Source: an uncultured Methanofollis sp. (GTDB lineage Archaea > Halobacteriota > Methanomicrobia > Methanomicrobiales > Methanofollaceae). From it: a DNA stretch of 38,904 nucleotides. The DNA is taken from positions 1-38,904 of the forward strand of contig NZ_CALFSA010000136.1 of assembly GCF_937919355.1 (NCBI RefSeq), in the 5' to 3' direction. The notes below the pieces were generated by a model. It saw only the letters and a list, made by a program, of their open reading frames with translations, made no database searches and had not been told where the DNA came from. This document shows positions 17,250-25,395 of the stretch, piece after piece (the stretch's first letter is position 1; each line of letters opens with the position of its first letter). Both the position numbers and the translations under genes were made by a program.

Positions 17250-18680
17250 ATGAAATCAATACGCTGGATGCCTTTTATCGGCATCATACTGCTCATCTGC
17301 ATCTTTCCGGTGCAGGGGGCCCCGGACAATGGGCCGGGATTTGTAAAGGATCAGGAGAACATGACCATCTACGAGACGGCGGTCGCCGACGGGAACTTCA
17401 CGACCCTCGTTACCGCCCTCGACCTCACGGACCTGAACACCACGCTCAATGAACCCGGCAACTACACTGTCTTCGCACCGACAGACGATGCATTTGCAAA
17501 CCTGCCCGCAGGCGTGCTCGACAGTCTCGTCAACGACACTGAAGAACTCAAGAACGTCCTCCTCTACCACGTGGCCGGAGAAAAGTACACCGCGGCAGAT
17601 ATTGCTGCGATGACCGAACTCCAGACTTTGCTTGGCGAGAACGTCACCATCACCGTGGACGAGGCGAACGGGACCGTCATGATCAACGACGCAATGGTGA
17701 CAGCTGCGGATATTGAATGCACGAATGGCATCGTCCATGTTATCGACGCCGTTCTCATCCCGCCAGAAAAACCTGCACCTGCAGAACTGGAAGCCAATTT
17801 CACTGCCGACGTGACGACCGGTGAAGCACCTCTGACCGTCCAGTTCACCGACCTCTCCTCCGGGAACGTGACCAGTTGGTACTGGGACTTCGGTGACGCG
17901 GACTTCTCGACCGAACAGAACCCGGTTCACACCTATAACACCAGCGGGACATTCAATGTCAACCTGACCGTTGCCGACGACGCAGGTACCAGCAGCAGTC
18001 TTGAAATCCTTGACTACATCAATGTCAGCGAAGCACCGCCGGTCGTCGTCCCCGTCCTCTTCTTCGAGCCCCAGAACGCCTCTGTCAAAGCGGGGAGCAC
18101 CACGGAATACTCCCTGATCCTCAACACGGCTCCTGACGGCCTTGCAGGGTACACCCTGAACATCGATTCCGGTGCTGAGGGTGTCGCCGAGATCGTCAAT
18201 GTCTCCTACCCGGACTGGGCTGTGCCGACCAACACCTCGGCCCTGCCCGACACGACCGTGGAGATAAAGGCGGGTGACATGATGGACACCATCGTGGCCG
18301 GGGCCACGAATGTCAGCCTCGCAAACATAACAGTCCTCGGTGCCATGGAAGGTCAGACCAACCTCAGCGTTGAGGTCGTCAGGATGACGGCCGACGGAGG
18401 AGGCCCGATCATGCCCGACATGGTGGCCGCTTCGATCAACGTGACACCAGTAGCACCGCCACCAGCATTCCCGGGCTACGAGACACCGCCGACAGACCCC
18501 AATAACGACGGGAAGTACGAGGACATCAACGGGAACGGAGAGATAGAGTATGACGACGTCATCGCACTCAACACCAACATGCAGTGGATTGAAGAGAATA
18601 ACCTGGTCTCACTCTTTGACTACAACAACAATGGCAAGATCGACTACGACGATGTTGTCATGCTCTTCGACATGATCTAA
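17250..18680 (+). CDS. Secreted fasciclin-PKD-cohesin-dockerin protein
   Basis: 476 residues from the ATG at 17250, behind GGGAG. Signal peptide 1-23. A FAS1 (fasciclin) domain spans about 35-170 (TIYETAVADGNFTTLVTALD ... NYTVFAPTDDAFANLP ... GIVHVIDAVLIPP). A PKD domain spans about 182-262 (FTDLSSGNVTSWYWDFGD). A cohesin-like domain spans about 270-402 and is homologous to that of the upstream gene. A C-terminal type I dockerin spans about 412-476 with two Ca-binding loops (DPNNDGKYEDINGNGEIEYD and FDYNNNGKIDYDD). There is no C-terminal anchor, so surface retention may depend on dockerin-cohesin binding to the upstream product. Many NxT/S sequons suggest glycosylation. FAS1 and PKD domains point to adhesion. 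Confidence 0.92.
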   Translation: MKSIRWMPFIGIILLICIFPVQGAPDNGPGFVKDQENMTIYETAVADGNFTTLVTALDLTDLNTTLNEPGNYTVFAPTDDAFANLPAGVLDSLVNDTEELKNVLLYHVAGEKYTAADIAAMTELQTLLGENVTITVDEANGTVMINDAMVTAADIECTNGIVHVIDAVLIPPEKPAPAELEANFTADVTTGEAPLTVQFTDLSSGNVTSWYWDFGDADFSTEQNPVHTYNTSGTFNVNLTVADDAGTSSSLEILDYINVSEAPPVVVPVLFFEPQNASVKAGSTTEYSLILNTAPDGLAGYTLNIDSGAEGVAEIVNVSYPDWAVPTNTSALPDTTVEIKAGDMMDTIVAGATNVSLANITVLGAMEGQTNLSVEVVRMTADGGGPIMPDMVAASINVTPVAPPPAFPGYETPPTDPNNDGKYEDINGNGEIEYDDVIALNTNMQWIEENNLVSLFDYNNNGKIDYDDVVMLFDMI

Positions 18681-18686
18681 ACACCA

Positions 18687-18700
18687 TTTTTTCTTTTTTT
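18687..18700 (+). terminator. T-rich terminator after the dockerin gene
   Basis: TTTTTTCTTTTTTT starts 7 nt after the stop codon, an oligo-T terminator of archaeal type. Confidence 0.6.
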
Positions 18701-18905
18701 ATCATAAAAATTGACTATAGTCAAAATTTACACCGTAAAGACCATAATTATCAGCATATCCTATTTGAGTGACACAAAAACTGAGAATAACGATCAGTAT
18801 GATGAGAATGATATATATTGACAGATGGGCAGATATGAAAACAATTTAAAAAGGAATATATTATATCATGGCACTATTTTTCAACATTGTTCAGTGATGA
18901 GATAA

Positions 18906-20798
18906 ATGGACGTATCAGGGATATTACCGGGAAAAAATAGTTCATTCAATAAAAACCTCCTGATCTGCGTCCTATTTATCATTGTCTTCGTCATTGCCCT
19001 TCTATCGTCGATTTCGTATATCGAAGTCCAGAATGAACTCATCGACAAAAACCAGATCCTCAAGGACGAGACTGCGATCAGTGTCACACAGTGGATAACC
19101 CTCGTCGACCAGGGACTCAAGATGTACGACGATACCCTGAACTTGGAGATGAAAGAGGGTTTCAAGGGCTTTGTCGACGAGTACGAACGCGCAGGGAGAG
19201 ATCCCGGACAGATGGACCTTGCCGCGCTGAAGGAGGGACTCGACGGGACGATGGACCTCTACGTAATCAATAGCGCGGGTGTCATCGAATACAGCACCTA
19301 CGCACCCGAAGTCGGCCTCGACTTCAAGAAGGTTCCGTACTTCTATGAATACATCACGGGACTCCGCAAGGGACACACGATCTCAACCGACCGGGTGGTG
19401 CGGGAGCAGTCGACAGGTGCGATCCGGAAATACGCCTACATGCCCTCCCCCGACCACCGCTATCTCTTCGAACTGGGTCTGGTCTCCGAGCAGTTAAAAG
19501 ACCGGAAACTCGGGTTATCCTATGTCCAGACCGCCGAGTCCCTCAAGAATCTCAACCCCGACCTCGAGAGCATCAGGATCTTCGACACGATGGGGAAGGT
19601 CGTCGGGAACAAGAGTTACGTGATGGACCCGGTCCAGAAGACACGGGTCAAGAAGGCCCTTGACGGGAGAGAGAGCACCGTCTATCCTGACCCGGAGCAG
19701 AAGAAAGAATACCACTACCTTTACATCGACCTGCGCGATCCCGACTATGCCTCTGACATGAGCATGGTGGTCGAACTCACCTACACGACTTCTCCGATGG
19801 AGAAGAAACTTGTCGGCCTCTTTTTCTCGCACCTGACGATCGCCCTCCTTGCAATCCTTGGTAGCGTCCTGGTCTCCTACGGTGTCGTCAGTTATATTTC
19901 AAGACCGGTCTCCGAGGTGGTGGAGGACATCGACCGCATCGCACGGGGAGACCTCGACCACCAGATCAGGCACACGAGTGGTATCGAATTCCGTCGTCTC
20001 GAAGACAGCATCAACGCAATGGTCGTATCGCTCAAGGAGAACATCAAAAGGGCGGAGGAGTCGGAAGACGCACTGAAAAAGACCAATGAAAACCTCGAGG
20101 AGATCATCGACCACCGCACCGCCGCCCTCACGAAAGCGAACGAGGAAGCAAACCTCTACCTCGATATCATGTCCCATGACATCAACAATGCAAATACTGT
20201 CGCCCTCGGTTATGCCCAGATGCTGATCATGCGCCTTGCCGAGAAGGAAAAATACCAGGCCAACAGGATTGCACAGAGCATCATGAGGAGTTCGGAGATC
20301 ATCCAGAATGTGGCGACGATCAGGTTGATCCACCAGAAGAACCTCCCCCTGGAAAGAGTGGACCTGGACACCGGGATCAGGAAGGAGATCGATCACCACC
20401 CCGACGTCGCCATCCACTACGAAGGGAAGAAGGTGCTGGTCTGGGCCGACGAACTCCTGTCAGAGGTCTTCTCCAACCTGATCGGGAATGCGGTCAAGTT
20501 CATGGACGGGCAGGGTGAGGTCTTCGTGAGAGTCGAGGATGAGGGAGAAAAGGTCCGTGTCTCGGTGGAGGACACAGGTCCGGGTATATCTGACGAGATG
20601 AAAGGGGTCATCTTCACCCGCTTCAAGAAGGGGACTAACAAGCGGAGCGGGAAGGGTCTCGGCCTCTACATCGTCAGATCCCTCGTTGAGAAGTACGGCG
20701 GCATGGTCTGGGCCGAGGACCGCGTGCCTGGAAACCCCGGTCTCGGGGCGGCGGTCCGCTTCACCCTCAGGAAGGCGCCTGACGACCCGCGGGAATAA
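18906..20798 (+). CDS. Membrane sensor histidine kinase (extracellular sensor, HAMP, HisKA, HATPase)
   Basis: 630 residues. Transmembrane helix 1 is about 17-37, an extracytoplasmic Cache-like sensor about 38-300 (DLYVINSAGVIEYSTYAPEVG, FELGLVSEQL), helix 2 about 303-328 and HAMP about 325-380 (ISRPVSEVVEDIDRIARGDLDHQI). A coiled coil (ESEDALKKTNENLEEIIDHRTAAL) leads to the dimerisation domain with phospho-acceptor His424 in SHDINN. The HATPase domain has NLIGNAVKF (N box), DTGPGISDEMK (G1) and GKGLGLYIV (G2). It is a complete kinase that should phosphorylate a response regulator, but none is adjacent. TATA-like elements lie at 18810-18820 and 18856-18868. The signal is unknown. Confidence 0.93.
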   Translation: MDVSGILPGKNSSFNKNLLICVLFIIVFVIALLSSISYIEVQNELIDKNQILKDETAISVTQWITLVDQGLKMYDDTLNLEMKEGFKGFVDEYERAGRDPGQMDLAALKEGLDGTMDLYVINSAGVIEYSTYAPEVGLDFKKVPYFYEYITGLRKGHTISTDRVVREQSTGAIRKYAYMPSPDHRYLFELGLVSEQLKDRKLGLSYVQTAESLKNLNPDLESIRIFDTMGKVVGNKSYVMDPVQKTRVKKALDGRESTVYPDPEQKKEYHYLYIDLRDPDYASDMSMVVELTYTTSPMEKKLVGLFFSHLTIALLAILGSVLVSYGVVSYISRPVSEVVEDIDRIARGDLDHQIRHTSGIEFRRLEDSINAMVVSLKENIKRAEESEDALKKTNENLEEIIDHRTAALTKANEEANLYLDIMSHDINNANTVALGYAQMLIMRLAEKEKYQANRIAQSIMRSSEIIQNVATIRLIHQKNLPLERVDLDTGIRKEIDHHPDVAIHYEGKKVLVWADELLSEVFSNLIGNAVKFMDGQGEVFVRVEDEGEKVRVSVEDTGPGISDEMKGVIFTRFKKGTNKRSGKGLGLYIVRSLVEKYGGMVWAEDRVPGNPGLGAAVRFTLRKAPDDPRE

Positions 20799-20985
20799 GG
20801 GTGGTCTCGGTCTTCCGGTGGCGAGGAGGGCGAAGGCGGTGATGAAGCCCAAGAAGCGGTTGTCCTCCCCGGCGACGAACGACGAGGGCGGGGCGGATCA
20901 CCGTCGCTGGTCATCCCTCTGAGAATCTTGCCCCGGGGACACTGAATAGTATTTTAAAACAGGCAGGACCAAAAGGGGGGTGGGA

Positions 20986-21193
20986 ATGTATCGATATTTC
21001 ATCGTTATCGAAAAGACAGAAAGGAATTATTCGGCATATTCTCAACCTCCGGTGCGTGGCGACAGGGAAGACACGGGAGGAGGCAGAGGAGAAGATGCAG
21101 GTCCCCATCGAGATGCATGTCAGGGGACTGATCGAAGACGGTCTCCCGGTGCCCGAGCCGCAGTCCTCCGCGTCCTATGTGACCGTGCAATAG
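20986..21193 (+). pseudogene. hicB: Frameshifted HicB-family antitoxin
   Basis: From the ATG at 20986 (after AAGGGGGG) the first frame gives MYRYFIVIEKTERNYSAYS. The reading then has to move to another frame at about 21040-21050, which gives CVATGKTREEAEEKMQVPIE and on to VTVQ and a TAG at 21191-21193. Joined, this is the standard HicB partial-RNase-H fold (YSAYSPxLPGCVATGKTREEAE). The DNA at the junction is a few bases short of a PDLPGC-type segment. No hicA toxin gene is recognisable on either side. It could be a decayed orphan antitoxin or a sequencing error. The 187 bp before it (20799-20985) shows no gene. Confidence 0.8.
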
Positions 21194-21283
21194 ACCACGC
21201 ACAAGATCTCTTGATGTCGGGACCAGTGATCAGATGAGAGATCTCTCCAAGAAAGGTATCGCGAGAGACTCATAAACAGGCTC

Positions 21284-21326
21284 TTTCAAAAAATATCGAA
21301 GGTATCAAACGCCATGCTCTGATACC
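21284..21326 (-). terminator. Hairpin and T-run after tRNA-Gln
   Basis: On the minus strand GGTATCA (21326-21320) pairs with TGATACC (21307-21301), followed by a TATTTTTTG run at about 21285-21293. The hairpin reaches a few bases into the tRNA 3' end, so it may act after processing, with the T-run as the main signal. Confidence 0.4.
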
Positions 21327-21395
21327 CCCGCCCGGATTCGAACCGGGGTCGCCGGATCCAAAGTCCTGCATGATTGACCACTACACTACGGGGGT
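21323..21395 (-). tRNA. tRNA-Gln (anticodon UUG)
   Basis: A 73-nt minus-strand cloverleaf. The acceptor ACCCCCG pairs with CGGGGGT, followed by discriminator A. The anticodon loop is CTTTGGA with anticodon TTG. The T arm is CCCCGGTTCGAATCCGGG, and the D arm is GTGTAGTGGTCAATCAT-like. The CCA end is not encoded. The anticodon stem has one A-G mismatch. A TATA box lies at the expected distance upstream. In methanogens this tRNA is usually charged via Glu-tRNA(Gln) and GatDE. Confidence 0.95.
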
Positions 21396-21420
21396 GAACA
21401 GTCGGTACCTGTTGGCTTTC

Positions 21421-21430
21421 CAGATATATC
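21421..21430 (-). promoter_or_regulatory. TATA box of tRNA-Gln
   Basis: GATATATCTG on the minus strand lies about 26-35 nt upstream of the mature tRNA 5' end at 21395. It touches the last codon of fdhD. Confidence 0.65.
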
Positions 21431-22196
21431 ATTCTGTTTTTTGACCCGCACCCTCCACCCTGCAGGGATGGCTGTAGATGTTCAACTTCCCTCCCCGCGC
21501 GAACCCCACGACCGTGAGTCCGGTCTTCTCCGCCATCTCCACGGCAAGAGAGGTCGTCGCACCGCGGGAGACGATGAGGGGGATGTTTGCAACGAGGCAC
21601 TTGCGGACCATCTCTGAGGAGATGCGGCCGGAGGAGACGACATAGGTGCGGGAGAAGTCGACGCCTTTCCTGAGGCCGTAGCCGATCACCCGGTCGAGGG
21701 CGTTGTGTCTGCCGATGTCCTCCGCAACCGTGATCACCTCCCCCCGATCAAGGAGGGCGACGATATGGACGCCGCCGGTCGCCCTGTGGAGGTCTGAGGT
21801 GAGGACTGACTGCACGGCGCCGAGGACCCCGGCAGGCGTGACCGTGAGGTCGGAGTGGACCTTCGGGAGTTTTTCCGTGTCGATATACGAGACGCTCCCC
21901 CCGCAACCAGAAAGGATCGTCTTCTTCGTGCCGATGGACTTGAACGGGTTCGTCGTCAGGACGCTCACCCTGTTCTTCTCGATCCTGATCGACTCGATCT
22001 CCCCGGGACCCCTGATGATCTCTTCGGTGAAGAGATAGCCGATGACAAAATCCTCGAGGTCGGCAGGACTCATCATCGCAGTCATCGCATGCCTCCCGTT
22101 GACGAAGAGGGCCATGGGGACCTCTTCCACAACCTCATGAACAATCTTCTCGAATCTTTCGCCGTCAAAACGGACGCAGGATATTTTCCTGAACAT
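21429..22196 (-). CDS. fdhD: Formate dehydrogenase accessory sulfurtransferase FdhD
   Basis: 255 residues from the ATG at 22196 behind GGAAAGGAGTGGTGT. The frame is open further upstream, but the family start (MFRKISCVRFDGERFEK) is here. FdhD carries sulfur from a cysteine desulfurase to the Mo/W-bis-MGD cofactor of formate dehydrogenase. Motifs: PADLEDFVIGYLFTEEII; the Cys loop LSGCGGS with Cys98; AEDIGRHNALDRVIGYGL; SSGRISSEMV; ISRGATTSLAVEMAEKTG. The E. coli CxxC pair is reduced here to one Cys followed by Gly-Gly-Ser. It is transcribed divergently from a cysteine-desulfurase fusion gene. Confidence 0.95.
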   Translation of the reverse strand: MFRKISCVRFDGERFEKIVHEVVEEVPMALFVNGRHAMTAMMSPADLEDFVIGYLFTEEIIRGPGEIESIRIEKNRVSVLTTNPFKSIGTKKTILSGCGGSVSYIDTEKLPKVHSDLTVTPAGVLGAVQSVLTSDLHRATGGVHIVALLDRGEVITVAEDIGRHNALDRVIGYGLRKGVDFSRTYVVSSGRISSEMVRKCLVANIPLIVSRGATTSLAVEMAEKTGLTVVGFARGGKLNIYSHPCRVEGAGQKTE

Positions 22197-22237
22197 ACAC
22201 CACTCCTTTCCAGCCCACGGGAGATTTTTCCGGGCAG

Positions 22238-22248
22238 TCGAACTTTTT
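22238..22248 (-). promoter_or_regulatory. Putative TATA element of fdhD
   Basis: The minus strand reads CGATAAAAAGT about 45 nt upstream of the fdhD ATG, which would give a short leader. A second TATA-like ATATATCAG lies near 22320-22327. Confidence 0.35.
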
Positions 22249-22381
22249 ATCGCCGTGTCGCCCCTCCAGGCATGCACCGGCAGGAGGACATGATCTGATC
22301 TACAGGTTCCTCCTCCACTGATATATGTCGGTGGCAGGCCCAGGAGCACTGCACCGGAAGACCGCCCGCGGCCGGAAGACA

Positions 22382-22391
22382 GGATATACAT
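22382..22391 (+). promoter_or_regulatory. Putative TATA element of the PP-loop/cysteine desulfurase gene
   Basis: GGATATACAT lies about 64-73 nt upstream of the ATG at 22455. It predicts a transcript start near 22412, so the 18-bp palindrome at 22420-22437 would lie at the start of the transcript. Confidence 0.4.
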
Positions 22392-22419
22392 AGGAGGCAT
22401 GCAGATAGTACGGCGCGAT

Positions 22420-22437
22420 CATTCACAATTGTGAATG
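22420..22437. promoter_or_regulatory. 18-bp perfect palindrome, candidate operator
   Basis: CATTCACAATTGTGAATG is a perfect two-fold symmetric sequence without spacer. It lies between divergent fdhD and the PP-loop/cysteine desulfurase gene, 17 bp before the latter's ATG. The position fits a dimeric repressor blocking early transcription or initiation. The regulator is unknown. Confidence 0.7.
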
Positions 22438-22454
22438 CCCCTCTGAGGACATCC

Positions 22455-25124
22455 ATGAGCAGGAAAAAAGCGTATATGGGGCGTATGGAGGGCGAACCCC
22501 CGGTAAAAAAGGTCCTCTTCTGGTGCGAGCGCTGCAATGTCCCCCTGGTCGGGCCGAAATGCGGGTGCGGCGCCGAAGGGAAGAAGGTCCCTCTCCTCCA
22601 GCCCTATGACGTGCGCCCCGCACTGAAAGGGGACATGGCCCTCATCAGGAAACTTGTGCACGAGCAGTTCGGCAGCGTCCCCCTTCCCCGTGTCATGCTC
22701 CTGAACAAGACCGGCGGGGTCGACCGCGCCGACCTTGTCATCGCTCATGGCGGGCGTTTCGGGTGGCTCACCTTCGACCCCGTGAACCGGCGGTTCAATT
22801 TTGACATCGCCCCCGAAGCCCTCCCATATGTCCTCGGCCATGCAAGCAAAGGGATCGTCGACCTCGAGAGCGCCGCGGCCGCGGGCGAGGTCAGGGGGCG
22901 GATAGGTGGCAAGAAGTTCGCCCTCACCGCCCCGGCCCCTGAAGGGACGGTGATCGTGAAGTACAGGAACAGGTACGGCACCGGCACCGTGAAGGAGGGG
23001 CAGATCAGGGTGAAGGAGGTCGTGACGGTGGAGACACGCCGGCCTGCAAACCCGGACTGGAGCCTCGTCATCAGGCGGAACCATATCCACCTCAAGAACC
23101 TTGAGAAGGAGGCCGTCCGCACCATCCGCAGGCACATGAACGACCGGCCGACGGCGAACGTCTCCTTCTCCGGGGGCAAGGACAGCACCGCGGTCCTCCA
23201 CCTCGCACGCAAGGCAGGGGTAGAGAAGGCATTCTTCATCGACACCGGCATCGAGATCCAGGAGACCATCGACTTTGTCGCCTCTCGCCCTGGCGTCGAG
23301 ATCATAGAGAAGACCGGTGACTTCTGGCAGGCGGTGGAGAAAGCCGGACCGCCGGGGAAGGACCACCGCTGGTGCTGCAAACTCCTGAAACTCCAGCCCC
23401 TCAAACTCTACCTCGCCGGGGTCGGCCCCTGCGTCACCGTGCAGGGCAACCGGTGGTACGAGTCCTGGAACCGGGCGAGCCTCGAAGAGACGAGCCAGAA
23501 CCCGGCAAACCCCCTCCAGTTGAACGTCTCCCCCATCAGGAGCTGGCGGGCGCTCGAGGTCTTCCTCTACCTCTGGTGGCAGAAGGTGGAGATCAACCCC
23601 CTCTACGAGATGGGGCTCGAACGCATCGGGTGCTTCCTCTGCCCCGCAATGCTGGAGAGCGAGTACGAGTTGCTGAGGGAGACGCACCCCGACATGGTGG
23701 CGCGCTGGGACGCCTTCCTCGAAGACTGGGCCGGAAAAAAGGGTCTTCCCGGCGAGTACTGCCGCTGGGGGCTCTGGCGGTGGCGCGCCCTGCCGCCGAA
23801 GATGCGGGAGGTCTGCAGGGAGAGAGGGATCGCCCTCAACGATGACTACAGCGTGCGTGCATCTGAGGAGAAGGTCATGCGACCTGCTGAAGTCACCCAA
23901 AGGGAAACGGCGTCCGCCCCCGCGGTCAAGGAGGAGGGATTCCCGGTGGCGAGGATCCGCGGCGACTTCCCCATCCTGGGGGACATCGTGTACCTCGACA
24001 GTGCGGCGACGAGTTTCTCGCCCGAGGCGGTGGTCGGGGCGATGGTCGAGTTCGAGCACCGGTACCGTGCCAATGTTGGCCGGGGCGTCCACCGTCTCAC
24101 CCAGATCGCCTCGCAGCGCTACTGGCACGCCCACGAGAAAGTGGCCGCCTTCATTGGCGGCAGGAACGGAGTCACAGTCTTCACGAAGAACACCACCGAG
24201 GCGATCAACATGGTGGCGCAGGGCCTCCCCTGGAAGCCCGGCGACCGCGTCGTCACGACTATTCTGGAGCACCACTCCAACTACCTCCCCTGGACGCACC
24301 TGAAAATGCAGGGTGTTGAGGTCGTCGTCATACCGGTCAGACCAGACTACTCCCTCGACCTCGACGCACTCAGGGAGGCGGTCGAGGCCGCACCGACGCG
24401 CCTCGTCGCCGTCACCCATGCCTCCAACGTCCTCGGCACCGTCACGCCTGTGGAGGAGATCGCCCGGATCTGCCATGGGCACGGCTCTCTCCTCCTCGTG
24501 GACGGGGCGCAGAGCGTCCCGCACATGCCTGTCGACGTCGCCCGCATCGGCTGCGACTTCTTCTGCTTCTCAGGCCACAAGATGCTCGGGCCGACCGGGA
24601 CCGGTGTCCTCTGGATGAAGGAACCTATCCTTGAACCAACAATGCTCGGGGGCGGCATGGTCGAGACCGTCACCACCGACGGTTTCACCCCGGCGGCAGG
24701 CTACCAGCAGTACGAGGCCGGGACGCCGAATATCGCCGGCGGCATCGGCCTCGGGGCGGCGGTCGGCTACCTGGAGAAGATCGGGATGGAGGAAGTGAGG
24801 CAGTACGAGGAAGAACTCACCTCCCGCCTCATCGACGGGTTAAAGGGCATCGAGGGGGTGCACGTCTACGCGGCTGAAGACCCGGCGGCACGCATAGGGG
24901 TGGTCTCCTTCACCATCGACGGCCTGCACCCGCACGAGGTCGCCCGGCGCCTCGACGAGGATACGGAGATCATGGTGCGGTCCGGACACCACTGCTGCAT
25001 GCCCCTGATGGAGCGCCTCGGCCTCCCCGACGGGACGGTGCGGGCAAGCCTCGCCCTGTACACCACCAGGCAGGAGGTTGACCTCCTCGTCGCAAGCGTT
25101 GCGGAGATCTGCCGCGGGATCTGA
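22455..25124 (+). CDS. Zn-ribbon/PP-loop PAPS-reductase-like protein fused to cysteine desulfurase
   Basis: 889 residues from the ATG at 22455 behind TGAGGA. A GTG at 22431 lies inside the palindrome and is less likely. The N-terminus is a zinc ribbon (Cys24, Cys27, Cys36, Cys38 in WCERCNVPL...KCGCG), followed by a PUA-like region to about 230. The PP-loop PAPS-reductase-like domain spans about 230-470: SGGKDS (239-244), a WCCKLLK motif and GCFLCPA cysteines. From about 490 to the end there is a SufS/Csd-type cysteine desulfurase (IVYLDSAATSF) with the PLP lysine Lys709 in FSGHKMLG and active Cys847 in SGHHCC. It could release sulfur from cysteine and pass it to an ATP-activated substrate (tRNA, cofactor or sulfur assimilation). 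The substrate is not known. Confidence 0.9.
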   Translation: MSRKKAYMGRMEGEPPVKKVLFWCERCNVPLVGPKCGCGAEGKKVPLLQPYDVRPALKGDMALIRKLVHEQFGSVPLPRVMLLNKTGGVDRADLVIAHGGRFGWLTFDPVNRRFNFDIAPEALPYVLGHASKGIVDLESAAAAGEVRGRIGGKKFALTAPAPEGTVIVKYRNRYGTGTVKEGQIRVKEVVTVETRRPANPDWSLVIRRNHIHLKNLEKEAVRTIRRHMNDRPTANVSFSGGKDSTAVLHLARKAGVEKAFFIDTGIEIQETIDFVASRPGVEIIEKTGDFWQAVEKAGPPGKDHRWCCKLLKLQPLKLYLAGVGPCVTVQGNRWYESWNRASLEETSQNPANPLQLNVSPIRSWRALEVFLYLWWQKVEINPLYEMGLERIGCFLCPAMLESEYELLRETHPDMVARWDAFLEDWAGKKGLPGEYCRWGLWRWRALPPKMREVCRERGIALNDDYSVRASEEKVMRPAEVTQRETASAPAVKEEGFPVARIRGDFPILGDIVYLDSAATSFSPEAVVGAMVEFEHRYRANVGRGVHRLTQIASQRYWHAHEKVAAFIGGRNGVTVFTKNTTEAINMVAQGLPWKPGDRVVTTILEHHSNYLPWTHLKMQGVEVVVIPVRPDYSLDLDALREAVEAAPTRLVAVTHASNVLGTVTPVEEIARICHGHGSLLLVDGAQSVPHMPVDVARIGCDFFCFSGHKMLGPTGTGVLWMKEPILEPTMLGGGMVETVTTDGFTPAAGYQQYEAGTPNIAGGIGLGAAVGYLEKIGMEEVRQYEEELTSRLIDGLKGIEGVHVYAAEDPAARIGVVSFTIDGLHPHEVARRLDEDTEIMVRSGHHCCMPLMERLGLPDGTVRASLALYTTRQEVDLLVASVAEICRGI

Positions 25125-25130
25125 ATAATA

Positions 25131-25139
25131 TTTTTTTTT
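25131..25139 (+). terminator. T9 terminator
   Basis: Nine consecutive T residues start 7 nt after the stop of the desulfurase fusion gene. Confidence 0.65.
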
Positions 25140-25252
25140 GGCTGAGCGGAGAAAAACCTCATACGGGGGTGAGGATCCGCTTTTCTTCCCGGTAGTTCCA
25201 GGGAGTTATTTCGAAGATTGCCATACACCTCCCTATCCTAAGTGCGGGGGAT

Positions 25253-25273
25253 CCGGGGGCGGCAGTCCCCCGG
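25253..25273. repeat. GC-rich hairpin CCGGGGG/CCCCCGG
   Basis: CCGGGGG and CCCCCGG arms flank the loop cggcagt, in the 271-bp gap before the MBL gene. Its core GGGGGCGG..GTCCCCC recurs at 31255-31268 in another gene-free stretch, so it may be a dispersed palindromic repeat. The remainder of 25125-25395 shows no gene. Confidence 0.5.
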
Positions 25274-25395
25274 AAGAGATACAGACACACAGGCACTTCA
25301 GACAGGAATACTACAGAGCACTTTTCCTCTACCCTCAGGGCTTCTCCCCATCCCCCCGCCGGAGGTATCTTCTCCCCACGGACAGAGACGGTGCT

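Noticed and set aside
20800..20925. Minus-strand stretch resembling a C-terminal membrane anchor (FLGFITAFALLATGRPRP)
   Set aside because: The frame does not stop after the basic tail and continues into the antisense of the kinase; there is no upstream gene body.
22399..22434. Possible leader peptide MQIVRRDHSQL with AGGAGG directly before its ATG
   Set aside because: The Shine-Dalgarno to ATG spacing is about 1 nt, too short, and there is no codon pattern suggesting attenuation.
22419..24524. 701-codon open frame antisense to the PP-loop/desulfurase gene
   Set aside because: Shadow frame of a clear coding gene, with no motif of its own.
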